Shown piece by piece: positions 7,806 to 16,123 of a stretch of DNA of 64,000 bases; within the stretch, counting starts at the first letter, position 1, and each line of letters starts with the position of its first letter. This DNA comes from Mycolicibacterium aurum (GTDB taxonomy: Bacteria > Actinomycetota > Actinomycetes > Mycobacteriales > Mycobacteriaceae), in the NCBI GenBank assembly GCA_900078775.1, contig LT549889.1, positions 5,704,001 through 5,768,000 on the forward strand, written 5' to 3'. The notes under the pieces are model-generated. The model did not search any database. It worked only from the letters and a program-made list of their open reading frames with translations, and had not been told where the DNA came from. Made by a program: the position numbers and the translations under genes.

Positions 7806-9800
7806 CTAGCCGCCCAGCGTCTTCCACAGATACCGGTAGATCAACGCCGACCGGAACGCGGCCTGCGAATTGTCGGCCGCGCCGCCGTGCCCACCCTCGA
7901 TGTTCTCGTAGTAGCTCACCGGGTGACCGGCGTCCTCCAGGGCCGCCGCCATCTTGCGCGCGTGCCCCGGATGCACCCGGTCGTCGCGGGTCGAGGTGGT
8001 GATCAGGATCGGGGGATAGCGCCGGTCGGCCGAGATGTTCTGGTACGGGGAGTATTTCGAGATGAATTCCCAGTCGGCCGGATCGTCGGGGTTGCCGTAC
8101 TCGGCCACCCAGGACGCCCCGGCCAGCAGCAGGTGGAAACGCTTCATGTCCAGCAGTGGCACGCTGCACACCAGCGCGCCGAACAACTCCGGGTAGCGGG
8201 TCAGCATGATGCCCATCAGCAGGCCGCCGTTGCTGCCGCCCTGCGCGCCCAGCCGGGCCACCGTCGTGACACCGCGATCCACCAGATCCCGTGCCACCGC
8301 GGCGAAGTCCTCGTCCACCAGGTGACGTCCCTCGCGCATCGCCTGGGTGTGCCAGCTCGGCCCGTACTCGCCGCCGCCGCGGATGTTGGCCAGCACGTAG
8401 GTCCCGCCGCGGGCCAGCCACAGCCGGCCCAGTACCCCGTCGTATCCGGGCGTCCGGGACACCTCGAACCCGCCGTACCCGCCGAGCAGCGTGGGCCCGT
8501 CCGAGTCGGGCCGGCCGACCACGAAGTACGGCACCCGGGTGCCGTCGGCCGACGTCGCGAAGTGCTGGGACACCTCGATCCCGTCGGCGTCGAAGAATCC
8601 GGGGGCCTGCTTGACCGGTGACACGGGCCCGTCCGGGGTGCCGTGCAACAGCTGCGACGGCGTGACGAAACCGCTTGAGTCCAGGAAGATCTCGTCACCA
8701 TAGGAATCGGCGGCGACGATCACCGTGTTGGTGTTGGCCGGCACCCCGGCGAGATCCTCGGCCGTCCACGTGCCGGGGGTGAAGATCTGCACCCGGCTGG
8801 CCACATCGGCCAGCGTCACCACCACCAGCTTGTCCCGCGTCCACGAGTACTGGTGCAGGCTGGTCCGGGCGTCCGGCTCGAAGACCACGGTCAGATTCCG
8901 GGCGCCCGAGATGAACTCGGTGTAGCTCGCGGCCAGCAGCGACCCGGCGGGGTAGGTGTCCCAGTCGGTGCGCAGCTCGATCAGCAGCCAATCGTGATGA
9001 ACCGACACCGTGGCGTCGGTGGGCGCGTCGATGCGCAGCAGCTCGTCCCCGCGCAGTTCGTAGATCTCGTCGTTGAAGAAGTCGACGGCCCGGCTGATCA
9101 TGGTCCGCTCGAAACCCGGGGTGCGGTCCACCGAGGCAGCCACGATCACATCGGCCTGCTCGCCCGCGTACACCTGCACGGCGTCGGCCAACGCCGTCCC
9201 GCGCCGCCAGCGCTTGACCAACCGGGCATAGCCCGAATCGGTCAGCGACCCGTCCCCGAAATCCGTGCCCACCAGCACGGTGTCCTCGTCCTCCCAGCAG
9301 ATCTGCGTCTTGGCCTCCGGAAGCTCGAAACCGCCGGGCACGAATTCCTGTGTGAACATGTCGAATTCGCGCACCACGACGGCGTCGGCGCCACCCCGGG
9401 ACAGGCTGACCAGGGCCCGCGAATGATCGGGCTCGATGACGTCTGCACCCGCCCACACCCAGTTGGTGTCGTCGACCCGGGCGAGTTCGTCGACGTCGAT
9501 GATCACCTCCCAGTCCGGGGTGTCGGTCAGATAGCTCTCCAGTGCGGTACGCCGCCACAGCCCGCGCGGATTGGTCTCGTCCCGCCAGAAGTTGTAGAGG
9601 TGATCACCGCGCCGGCGCACGTACGGGATACGGGCGTCGGTGTCGAGGACCGCCAGCGCCTCGGCGCGCATGGCCTCGAACTCCTCGTCGCCGAGTTCGG
9701 ACAGCGTCGGGTCGTTGTGCCGGCGCACCCAGTCCAGGGCGTCGTCACCGGTCACGTCTTCGAGCCAGAGGTACGGGTCGACAGGGTCTACAGAAGCCAC
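7806..9800 (-). CDS. S9 family prolyl oligopeptidase
   Basis: A 664-residue serine peptidase that cleaves short peptides after proline; no signal peptide is seen, so it is probably cytosolic. The N-terminus has the family PYLWLEDVTG motif, followed by the beta-propeller region to about residue 400 and an alpha/beta-hydrolase domain. The catalytic triad is visible: Ser523 in GAQGGSNGG, Asp606/607 in TSTRDDRVHPGH and His638 in IEGGHGG. Length and motifs match the Rv0457c-type peptidase. GTG start just upstream of the conserved DPYLWLE block; DUF779 is divergent, 33 bp away. Confidence 0.92.
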   Translation of the reverse strand: MASVDPVDPYLWLEDVTGDDALDWVRRHNDPTLSELGDEEFEAMRAEALAVLDTDARIPYVRRRGDHLYNFWRDETNPRGLWRRTALESYLTDTPDWEVIIDVDELARVDDTNWVWAGADVIEPDHSRALVSLSRGGADAVVVREFDMFTQEFVPGGFELPEAKTQICWEDEDTVLVGTDFGDGSLTDSGYARLVKRWRRGTALADAVQVYAGEQADVIVAASVDRTPGFERTMISRAVDFFNDEIYELRGDELLRIDAPTDATVSVHHDWLLIELRTDWDTYPAGSLLAASYTEFISGARNLTVVFEPDARTSLHQYSWTRDKLVVVTLADVASRVQIFTPGTWTAEDLAGVPANTNTVIVAADSYGDEIFLDSSGFVTPSQLLHGTPDGPVSPVKQAPGFFDADGIEVSQHFATSADGTRVPYFVVGRPDSDGPTLLGGYGGFEVSRTPGYDGVLGRLWLARGGTYVLANIRGGGEYGPSWHTQAMREGRHLVDEDFAAVARDLVDRGVTTVARLGAQGGSNGGLLMGIMLTRYPELFGALVCSVPLLDMKRFHLLLAGASWVAEYGNPDDPADWEFISKYSPYQNISADRRYPPILITTSTRDDRVHPGHARKMAAALEDAGHPVSYYENIEGGHGGAADNSQAAFRSALIYRYLWKTLGG

Positions 9801-9833
9801 CTGTCATTCTTACCGTGCGCGTAGCCTGAATTC

Positions 9834-10322
9834 ATGACCAGCCGAGTCCTGATCACCGCGGCGGCCGCGGAGCTGTTGCAGGCACTGCATAACAGGCACG
9901 GCGCCTTGATGTTTCACCAGTCCGGCGGATGCTGCGACGGATCCTCACCGATGTGCTACCCGCAGGGCGACTTCATCGTGGGGGACCGCGACATCCTGCT
10001 CGGCGTCCTGGACGTGGGCGACGGGGTGCCGGTGTGGATCTCCGGGCCGCAGTTCGAGGCCTGGAAGCACACCCAGCTGATCATCGACGTGGTGCCGGGC
10101 CGCGGCGGGGGTTTCAGCCTGGAATCCCCGGAGGGCATGCGCTTCCTGAGCCGGGGCCGGGTGTACTCCGACCAGGAGAACGCCGACCTGACCACCCAGC
10201 CCCCGATCACCGGCGCCCAGTACGAGGCCGGGGCCCGGCCGGAATACCGGGGCACCCGGATCGTCGACGAGGCATCCGAGGAAGCGGCGCTGGCCTGCGC
10301 CATCCCGGACCGCGCCCGGTAG
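9834..10322 (+). CDS. DUF779 domain protein
   Basis: A 162-residue DUF779 protein (Rv0459 counterpart). It has the family's Cys-rich segment SGGCCDGSSPMCYP, suggesting metal binding, and the pattern FIVGDRDILLGVL further on. In other actinobacteria DUF779 genes sit beside aldehyde dehydrogenase genes; here the neighbouring ALDH is absent (the ALDH at 4.3 kb is of another subgroup). The function is unproven. TAGCCT (9822-9827) lies 6 nt before the ATG, so the transcript is probably leaderless. Confidence 0.85.
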   Translation: MTSRVLITAAAAELLQALHNRHGALMFHQSGGCCDGSSPMCYPQGDFIVGDRDILLGVLDVGDGVPVWISGPQFEAWKHTQLIIDVVPGRGGGFSLESPEGMRFLSRGRVYSDQENADLTTQPPITGAQYEAGARPEYRGTRIVDEASEEAALACAIPDRAR

Positions 10323-10325
10323 CCC

Positions 10326-11192
10326 TCAGCTTTTCTCGAGGGTGAACTGCACGACGTCGGTCTGGCGGGCCCGGAACAGCTTGGCGCAGCCGGTCAGGTA
10401 CTTCATGTAGCGGTCGAAGACCTCCTGCGACTGGACCTCGATCGCCTCGTCGCGGTGGGCCTGCAGGGACTGCGCCCAAGTGTCCAGCGTGCGCGCGTAA
10501 TGCAGGCGCAGCGACTGCTCGCGGGTCAGGGTGAACCCGCCCTCGGCCGACTTCTCCGCAACCATCTCGATCGACGGCAACCGGCCGCCCGGGAAGATCT
10601 CGGTGATGATGAACTTCACGAACCGGGCCAACTCGAAGGTCACCGGGATACCGTGCTCGGCGGCCTTGGCCGGATTGAACGCGCAGATCGTGTGCAGCAG
10701 CATCACCCCGTCGGCCGGCAGCGCGTCGTAGGCCATCCGGAAGAAGTCCGGGTACCGGTCGAAACCGAAGTGCTCGAACGCGCCGATCGAGACGATCCGG
10801 TCCACCGGCTCGTCGAACTGTTCCCAGCCCTGCAGCAGCACGCGGCGTTCCCGCGGCGAGTCCATCGCATCGAAGGTCTGTTGCACGTACCCGGCCTGGT
10901 TCTTCGACAGCGTCAGGCCGACGACGTTCACGTCGTAGCGTTCGATGGCGCGGCGCATGGTGGCGCCCCAGCCGCAGCCGATATCCAGCAGCGTCATCCC
11001 GGGCTGCAGCCCCAGCTTGCCCAGTGCCAGATCGATCTTGGCCAGCTGGGCCTGCTCCAGCGTCATGTCCTCGCGCTCGAAGTACGCGCAGCTGTAGGTG
11101 CGGGTCGGGTCCAGGAACAGCGCGAAGAACTCGTCGGACAGGTCGTAGTGGGCCTGAACGTCCTCGAAATGCGGTGTCAACTTGTCCGGCAT
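10326..11192 (-). CDS. cyclopropane mycolic acid synthase family methyltransferase
   Basis: A 288-residue SAM-dependent enzyme that modifies double bonds of meromycolate chains, working on the mycolate precursor held by the acyl carrier. It has the signature start MPDKLTPHFEDVQAHYDLSD, SAM motif LDIGCGWGATM, and the GAFEHFG active-site block. The C-terminal QSLRLHYARTLDTW and YMKYLTGCAKLFR blocks are also present. The sequence resembles CmaA1/MmaA/PcaA closely, so whether it makes cyclopropanes, methyl branches or keto/methoxy groups cannot be said. It is divergent from lpdC, and a purine-rich stretch (GAGGGGGA) precedes the ATG. Confidence 0.9.
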   Translation of the reverse strand: MPDKLTPHFEDVQAHYDLSDEFFALFLDPTRTYSCAYFEREDMTLEQAQLAKIDLALGKLGLQPGMTLLDIGCGWGATMRRAIERYDVNVVGLTLSKNQAGYVQQTFDAMDSPRERRVLLQGWEQFDEPVDRIVSIGAFEHFGFDRYPDFFRMAYDALPADGVMLLHTICAFNPAKAAEHGIPVTFELARFVKFIITEIFPGGRLPSIEMVAEKSAEGGFTLTREQSLRLHYARTLDTWAQSLQAHRDEAIEVQSQEVFDRYMKYLTGCAKLFRARQTDVVQFTLEKS

Positions 11193-11292
11193 GGGTGAAT
11201 CCCCCTCAACGGGCCCGGGATCGTCGCCGGAGCCCGATGGCGGTTACCCGGACGGGTTCGCGAACAAACGCGTGCCCGATAGGGTGGTATCC

Positions 11293-12687
11293 GTGACCCA
11301 CTATGACGTCGTTGTACTCGGAGCCGGCCCGGGCGGATACGTGGCGGCCATCCGCGCTGCTCAGCTCGGCCTCAACACCGCGATCGTCGAACCCAAGTAT
11401 TGGGGCGGCGTCTGCCTGAACGTCGGGTGTATCCCGTCCAAGGCGCTGCTGCGCAATGCGGAACTGGCGCACATCTTCACCAAGGAAGCCAAGACCTTCG
11501 GCATCACCGGGGAGGCCAGCTTCGATTTCGGGGCGGCCTTCGACCGCAGCCGCAAGGTCGCCGACGGCCGGGTGGCCGGCGTGCACTTCCTGATGAAGAA
11601 GAACAAGATCACCGAGATCCACGGCTACGGCAAGTTCACCGGGCCCAACGGGCTGACCGTCGACCTCAACGACGGCGGGACCGAGGACGTCACCTTCGAC
11701 AACGCGATCATCGCGACCGGGTCGTCCACCCGCCTGGTGCCCGGTACCTCGCTCAGCGAGAACGTGGTCACCTACGAGAAGCAGATCATGTCCCGCGACC
11801 TGCCGGGCTCGATCATCATCGCCGGCGCCGGTGCCATCGGCATGGAGTTCGCCTACGTGCTGAAGAACTACGGCGTGGACGTCACCATCGTCGAGTTCCT
11901 GCCGCGCGCGTTGCCCAACGAGGACGCCGAGGTCTCCAAGGAGATCGAGAAGCAGTACAAGAAACTGGGCGTGAAGATCCTCACCGGCACCAAGGTCGAG
12001 TCCATCGAGGATTCCGGTGACGAGGTCACCGTCACCGTCAGCAAGGACGGTAAGACCGAGGAACTCAAGGCCGACAAGGTGTTGCAGGCCATCGGCTTCG
12101 CGCCCAACATCGAGGGCTTCGGGCTGGACAAGACCGGGGTGGCCCTGACCGAACGCAAGGCCATCGAGATCGACGACAACATGCGCACCAGCGTCGAGCA
12201 CATCTACGCCATCGGCGATGTCACGGCCAAGCTGATGCTGGCTCACGTCGCCGAGGCGATGGGGGTGGTGGCCGCCGAGACCATCGCCGGCGCCGAGACC
12301 CTTACCCTGGGTGACTACCGGATGCTGCCGCGCGCGACGTTCTGCCAGCCCCAGGTGGCCAGCTTCGGGTTGACCGAGGAGCAGGCCCGCGAAGAGGGCT
12401 ACGACGTGAAGGTCGCCAAGTTCCCGTTCACCGCCAACGGCAAGGCGCACGGGCTGGCCGATCCGACCGGCTTCGTGAAGCTGATCGCCGACGCCAAGTA
12501 CGGCGAACTGCTAGGCGGGCATCTGATCGGCCCCGACGTCTCCGAGCTGCTGCCCGAGCTGACGCTGGCCCAGAAGTGGGATCTCACGGTCAACGAGTTG
12601 ACCCGCAACGTGCACACCCACCCGACCCTGTCGGAGGCGCTGCAGGAAGCGATCCACGGCCTGGCCGGCCACATGATCAACTTCTGA
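11293..12687 (+). CDS. lpdC: dihydrolipoamide dehydrogenase
   Basis: A 464-residue FAD/NAD disulfide oxidoreductase, the E3 of pyruvate/2-oxo acid dehydrogenases and of the peroxynitrite reductase system of mycobacteria. Motifs: FAD site GAGPGGYVAA, redox disulfide GGVCLNVGCIPSK, NAD site AGAGAIGMEF, second FAD segment YAIGDV, and the C-terminal His-Glu pair in HTHPTLSEAL. The GTG at 11293 gives exactly the length of M. tuberculosis Lpd; an upstream in-frame ATG would add 37 residues with no homology. TAGGGT (11280-11285) lies 7 nt before the GTG. Confidence 0.96.
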   Translation: MTHYDVVVLGAGPGGYVAAIRAAQLGLNTAIVEPKYWGGVCLNVGCIPSKALLRNAELAHIFTKEAKTFGITGEASFDFGAAFDRSRKVADGRVAGVHFLMKKNKITEIHGYGKFTGPNGLTVDLNDGGTEDVTFDNAIIATGSSTRLVPGTSLSENVVTYEKQIMSRDLPGSIIIAGAGAIGMEFAYVLKNYGVDVTIVEFLPRALPNEDAEVSKEIEKQYKKLGVKILTGTKVESIEDSGDEVTVTVSKDGKTEELKADKVLQAIGFAPNIEGFGLDKTGVALTERKAIEIDDNMRTSVEHIYAIGDVTAKLMLAHVAEAMGVVAAETIAGAETLTLGDYRMLPRATFCQPQVASFGLTEEQAREEGYDVKVAKFPFTANGKAHGLADPTGFVKLIADAKYGELLGGHLIGPDVSELLPELTLAQKWDLTVNELTRNVHTHPTLSEALQEAIHGLAGHMINF

Positions 12688-12692
12688 CGCAC

Positions 12693-12968
12693 GTGCCGTC
12701 CAGAGCGGTAGTGGTGGCCGCCATCGGCGGCCTGGTGATCGGGCACATGCTGTGGCTGCTCGCCATCACGCTGGCGATCGACACCAGCGATGTGAGCTTC
12801 TGGGTGCTCATCGCCTCCGCGGTGGTCGTGGTGGCGGCCGCCGTGGTGGGCTGGCTGGGCTGGCGCGCGTATCAGCGCAAGGATCAGGTGCGTACCGCGT
12901 TCCTGTGGAGCCTGCCGGTCGCCCCGGTGCTGCTGACGCTGACCGTGCTGGGCGTGACGTACCTGTAA
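12693..12968 (+). CDS. small three-helix membrane protein (Rv0463-like)
   Basis: A 91-residue protein with three hydrophobic segments (about residues 5-27, 35-57, 68-90). It begins five bases after the lpdC stop and is probably translated from the lpdC message. A GTG start gives the compact family length. No motif of known function was seen. The location is conserved after lpdC in mycobacteria (from memory), which suggests but does not show a link to Lpd or membrane-associated metabolism. Confidence 0.75.
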   Translation: MPSRAVVVAAIGGLVIGHMLWLLAITLAIDTSDVSFWVLIASAVVVVAAAVVGWLGWRAYQRKDQVRTAFLWSLPVAPVLLTLTVLGVTYL

Positions 12969-12972
12969 GTGC

Positions 12973-13536
12973 TCAGTCCGGGAAGTCCAGCGGGATCCGC
13001 AGCGTCGCCATGGTGGCGGCCAGCGCATCGTATTGCCCTGCGAGCGTGCAGAATTCGATGATCTGCGCGCGGTTGTACAGTTTGGACAGGGCGGTCCAGG
13101 TCTCGCCGGACATGGACCGGGTGATGACGAACTCGTCGGTCGCGGTGACCAGCACCCGCTGATTCGGGGTCAGCCCGGGTGCATCCGGGCCCTCGAAGAT
13201 GGCGGCCTGGGTGTCGGCGTCCAGCCCGCGGCTGCGGGCCAGCCGGCGGTGCTGCTGCAGTTCGTATTCGCTGCCCCGCAGATGGCCGACCCGCAGGATC
13301 ACCAATTCGGCGTCCTTGCGGGACAGCTTGCCGGCGTAGAGCAGATATCCGGAGAACGGCAGCCACGCCAGGAACAGCAGTCGGTGCTGGCCCAGCACGT
13401 TCATCAGGTGGAACTTGGGCGCCCGGATCCGATTGGCGCCGATCTTGGCGATGACCCAGTTCAGCGGGCCGAGCTCACGGAACCCGCCGGGCGGGATACG
13501 CGGCGGCTCGACGGGTTCGATCTCGGAGTCGGTCAT
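12973..13536 (-). CDS. carboxymuconolactone decarboxylase family protein
   Basis: A 187-residue AhpD/CMD-like protein (Rv0464c counterpart). The family core is visible: KDAELVILRVGHLRGSEYEL followed by HRRLARSRGLD, and a second half with LYNRAQIIEFCTLAGQYDAL. The usual CxxC of AhpD is not present in the first motif (LRGSEYE), so peroxidase activity of the AhpD type is unlikely. The ATG overlaps the ramB stop by 4 bp (ATGA), indicating translational coupling downstream of ramB. The 3' end is convergent with the small membrane-protein gene. Confidence 0.82.
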   Translation of the reverse strand: MTDSEIEPVEPPRIPPGGFRELGPLNWVIAKIGANRIRAPKFHLMNVLGQHRLLFLAWLPFSGYLLYAGKLSRKDAELVILRVGHLRGSEYELQQHRRLARSRGLDADTQAAIFEGPDAPGLTPNQRVLVTATDEFVITRSMSGETWTALSKLYNRAQIIEFCTLAGQYDALAATMATLRIPLDFPD

Positions 13537-14972
13537 GTCGTCTGCCTCACCAGATAGGGGGACACCGTGCTGCGGTGTGCATCGAGGTCGAGCGCCTTGC
13601 CCAGGGCAGGGAAGGCGCGTTGCGGGCAGTTGTCGCGTTCGCACACCCGGCAGCCGGCCCCGATCGGTGTCGCCATCGTCGCGCCTGCGCCACCGGACAG
13701 ATCCAGCCCTTCCGAGTAGACCAGCCGATGCGCATGGCGGAGTTCGCAGCCCAGGCCGATCGCGAATGTCTTGCCGGGCTGACCGTACCGCGCCGCGCGC
13801 CGCTCCACGGTGCGCGCCACCCACATGTAGTCGCGGCCGTCGGGCATCTGCGCGATCTGCACGAGGATCTTGCCGGGGTTGGCGAACGTCTCGTAGACGT
13901 TCCACAACGGGCAGGTGCCGCCGGAGGAGGAGAAGTGAAAACCGGTGGCGGACTGGCGTTTGGACATGTTCCCGGCCCGGTCGACCCGGACGAAGGACAG
14001 CGGGACCCCGCGCATGGACGGGCGCTGCAGGGTGGACAGCCGGTGCGCGATCGTCTCGTAGGACACCGAGTAGAACGCGGAGAGCCGCTCCACGTCGTAG
14101 CGGAAGTTCTCGGCGACCTCGTGGAACTGCCGGTAGGGCAGCACGGTCGCGGCGGCGACATAGTTGGCCAACCCCAGCCGGGCCAGGGTGCGGGACTCGT
14201 CGCTGGTGAACTTGCCCTCGTCGACCAGCTTGTCGATCAGGTCGCCGAACTCCAGGTGGCCCAGTTCGGCGGCCAGTTTGAAGACGTACTGCCCGCCGGA
14301 CAGGTGTTCGCCGATCTCCAGCGTGCGGGTTTCCGGGTCGAACCGGTGCAGCACCGCATCGCCGAGGTCGTTGCGCCGCACGATGCGCACCCCGTGCACG
14401 CGGGTCAGCCGGTCGGACAGTTCGCGGGTCAGCTCGGCGCGGTGCATCCGCATCCGGATGGTGAGATCCTCGGCGGCGGTGTCGAGTTCGTCCAGATAGT
14501 TCTGCCGCTGGTAGAAGTAGTCGCGCACCTCCTCGTGCGGCATGGTGATGGTGCCCGACCCGCTGCCGCCGGTGCCCGGGACGTACCGGCCCTCGGCGAC
14601 CGCGGCGAGCTGGGTGGTGGTGAGCCGGTAGCGCTGGTGCAGGCTCACCATGGCGCGCGCGAACTCCGGGTGCGCGCTGACGATATCGGCGAGTTCGGCC
14701 GGGTCGACGGCGATGTCGAGGTCGCGGTCGAGGGTCACCTCGCGCAATTCGGCGACCAACCGGGTGTCGTCCTGGGAGGCGAAGAAGGTGGCGTCGACGC
14801 CGAACACCTCGGTGATGCGCAGCAGGACGGCGACGGTCAGCGGACGGACATCGTGTTCGATCTGGTTGAGGTAGCTCGGGGAGATGTCGAGCATCTGGGC
14901 CAGCGCGGCCTGGCTGAAGCCGCGCTCGCGGCGCAGTTGGCGCACCCGTGATCCGACGTAGGTCTTGGACAC
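13533..14972 (-). CDS. ramB: RamB-type regulator of acetate/glyoxylate metabolism
   Basis: A 479-residue MerR-independent, XRE-type regulator of the short-chain fatty acyl regulator family. The N-terminal helix-turn-helix (about 8-62) includes GFSQAALAQMLDISPSYLNQ. A long central region follows, and a C-terminal domain with a cysteine cluster (CRVCERDNCPQ). RamB represses icl and its own gene in M. tuberculosis and glyoxylate genes in Corynebacterium (established for those). The start is GTG at 14972, with TAGCCT (minus, 14980-14985) 7 nt upstream. A putative RamB box sits about 34 bp upstream. It is divergent from the thioesterase gene. Confidence 0.92.
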   Translation of the reverse strand: MSKTYVGSRVRQLRRERGFSQAALAQMLDISPSYLNQIEHDVRPLTVAVLLRITEVFGVDATFFASQDDTRLVAELREVTLDRDLDIAVDPAELADIVSAHPEFARAMVSLHQRYRLTTTQLAAVAEGRYVPGTGGSGSGTITMPHEEVRDYFYQRQNYLDELDTAAEDLTIRMRMHRAELTRELSDRLTRVHGVRIVRRNDLGDAVLHRFDPETRTLEIGEHLSGGQYVFKLAAELGHLEFGDLIDKLVDEGKFTSDESRTLARLGLANYVAAATVLPYRQFHEVAENFRYDVERLSAFYSVSYETIAHRLSTLQRPSMRGVPLSFVRVDRAGNMSKRQSATGFHFSSSGGTCPLWNVYETFANPGKILVQIAQMPDGRDYMWVARTVERRAARYGQPGKTFAIGLGCELRHAHRLVYSEGLDLSGGAGATMATPIGAGCRVCERDNCPQRAFPALGKALDLDAHRSTVSPYLVRQTT

Positions 14973-15005
14973 GTCACCGAGGCTAGCAACCTTGTGAATA
15001 TCGGG

Positions 15006-15020
15006 TTCGCAGGATTTGCA
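15006..15020. promoter_or_regulatory. putative RamB box between ramB and acyl-ACP thioesterase
   Basis: TTCGCAGGATTTGCA, 14 of 15 bases identical to the element upstream of icl at 15979. It lies 34-48 bp upstream of the inferred ramB start site and 53 bp before the thioesterase GTG, a position that could serve autoregulation and the divergent gene. TTTGC-rich motifs are known RamB targets; binding here is inferred. Confidence 0.55.
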
Positions 15021-15072
15021 GGGCGGCGGTCCTGGCATGATCGCGGAAGTTGATCGACTGGGGAGGACCAGG

Positions 15073-15891
15073 GTGAGCGAACCCACCGCGAAGACCGGCT
15101 TGGCGAAAACCATGGTGCCGGTGCCGGATCCGCATCCCGACGTGTTCGACGTCGAATGGCCGTTGCGGATGGCCGATATCGACCGCACCGGCAGGCTGCG
15201 GTTCGACGGGGCCGCCCGGCACATCCAGGACGTCGGCCAGGACCAGCTGCGCGAGATGGGTTACGAGGATGTGCACCCGGCGTGGATCGTCCGGCGCACC
15301 ATGATCGATCTGGTCGAGCCGATCGAGGGCCGGGACTTCCTGCGGCTGCGGCGCTGGTGCTCGGGCACGTCGAACCGGTGGTGTGAGATGCGGGTGCGTT
15401 TGGAAGGAAAGCGCGGCCGCGGCCTGATGGAGTCGGAGGCCTTCTGGATCAACTTCAGCCGGCAGACCCAGGGCCCGTCGCGGATCTCCGAGGACTTCCT
15501 GGCCGGCCTGCAGCGCACCACCGACGAGCACCGGTTGCGCTGGAAGGCCTATCTGAAGGCGGGCTCGCGGGAGGACGCCGAGCAGGTGCGCAGGTTCCCG
15601 CTGCGGGTCACCGACATCGACCTGTTCGACCACATGAACAACGCGGTTTACTGGAGCGTGGTCGAGGACTATCTGGAGTCCGCGCCGGAGCTGCTGAGGG
15701 AGCCGTTGCGGGTCACCATCGAGCACGACTCGGCGGTGGCGCTCGGAGACGATCTGCAGATCCTGCTGCACACCTACCCGGCCGGATCGACCGACAAGTT
15801 CGGCGCCGACCTGGCCGACCGCACTGTTAGAACGCTCACATATGTGGTCGGCGACGAGGTCAAAGCGGTCGCGTCGGTCTTCGGCCGGTGA
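15073..15891 (+). CDS. acyl-ACP thioesterase (Rv0466-like)
   Basis: A 272-residue double-hotdog acyl-ACP thioesterase of the plant FatA/FatB-related family, which would release free fatty acids from acyl carriers in the cytosol. Visible blocks are PLRMADIDRTGRLRFDGAAR, then RRTMIDLVEPIE, RRWCSGTSNRWCEMRVR, and the second hotdog FPLRVTDIDLFDHMNNAVYW with its Asn-containing active-site helix. The GTG at 15073 is preceded by GGGGAGGACCAGG. It lies between ramB and icl, linking it to fatty-acid flux. An upstream ATG in frame is less likely. Confidence 0.88.
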   Translation: MSEPTAKTGLAKTMVPVPDPHPDVFDVEWPLRMADIDRTGRLRFDGAARHIQDVGQDQLREMGYEDVHPAWIVRRTMIDLVEPIEGRDFLRLRRWCSGTSNRWCEMRVRLEGKRGRGLMESEAFWINFSRQTQGPSRISEDFLAGLQRTTDEHRLRWKAYLKAGSREDAEQVRRFPLRVTDIDLFDHMNNAVYWSVVEDYLESAPELLREPLRVTIEHDSAVALGDDLQILLHTYPAGSTDKFGADLADRTVRTLTYVVGDEVKAVASVFGR

Positions 15892-15905
15892 CGAATCGGA
15901 TTTAA

Positions 15906-15921
15906 CAGTACGCGCGTACTG
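15906..15921. promoter_or_regulatory. perfect 16-bp palindrome downstream of thioesterase gene
   Basis: CAGTACGCGCGTACTG is its own reverse complement and begins 15 bp after the thioesterase stop codon. With no loop it is a better protein-binding site than a terminator. It is about 200 bp upstream of the icl start, so it could be a distal operator of icl. The binding factor is unknown. Confidence 0.45.
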
Positions 15922-15978
15922 ACCAGCGCAAACCGTTACCGATGAGTAATTTCTGAACCGGTCAAGCGCAGACTCTTC

Positions 15979-15993
15979 TTCGCAAGATTTGCA
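15979..15993. promoter_or_regulatory. putative RamB box upstream of icl
   Basis: TTCGCAAGATTTGCA followed by AAT. It matches the ramB-proximal element in 14 of 15 positions. A further TTTGCA hexamer follows at 16019-16024. Placement 131-145 bp before the icl ATG and the known repression of mycobacterial icl by RamB make it a strong candidate site. Confidence 0.6.
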
Positions 15994-16068
15994 AATTCGG
16001 GCAGTTGGTTGGCCTAAATTTGCATCTGAAACGGGTGGACCTGCGCATATGACATGGGGCATCCTCGG

Positions 16069-16102
16069 GTTAACACGACAGCGAAGCCGCAGCAGTGTTA
16101 AC
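16069..16102. promoter_or_regulatory. GTTAACAC / GTGTTAAC inverted repeat in icl leader
   Basis: Perfect 8-bp arms (16069-16076 and 16095-16102) separated by 18 nt, ending 21 bp before the icl ATG. It could fold in the mRNA leader or be bound by a dimeric regulator spanning two turns. The arms are also half-palindromes (GTTAAC). Confidence 0.45.
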
Positions 16103-16123
16103 AAAGTTGATGAAGGAGCCGCC

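Noticed and set aside
11182..11292. Upstream ATG of lpdC giving 501 residues
   Set aside because: Adds 37 residues without homology; the GTG at 11293 matches the usual length and has a -10 hexamer 7 nt upstream.
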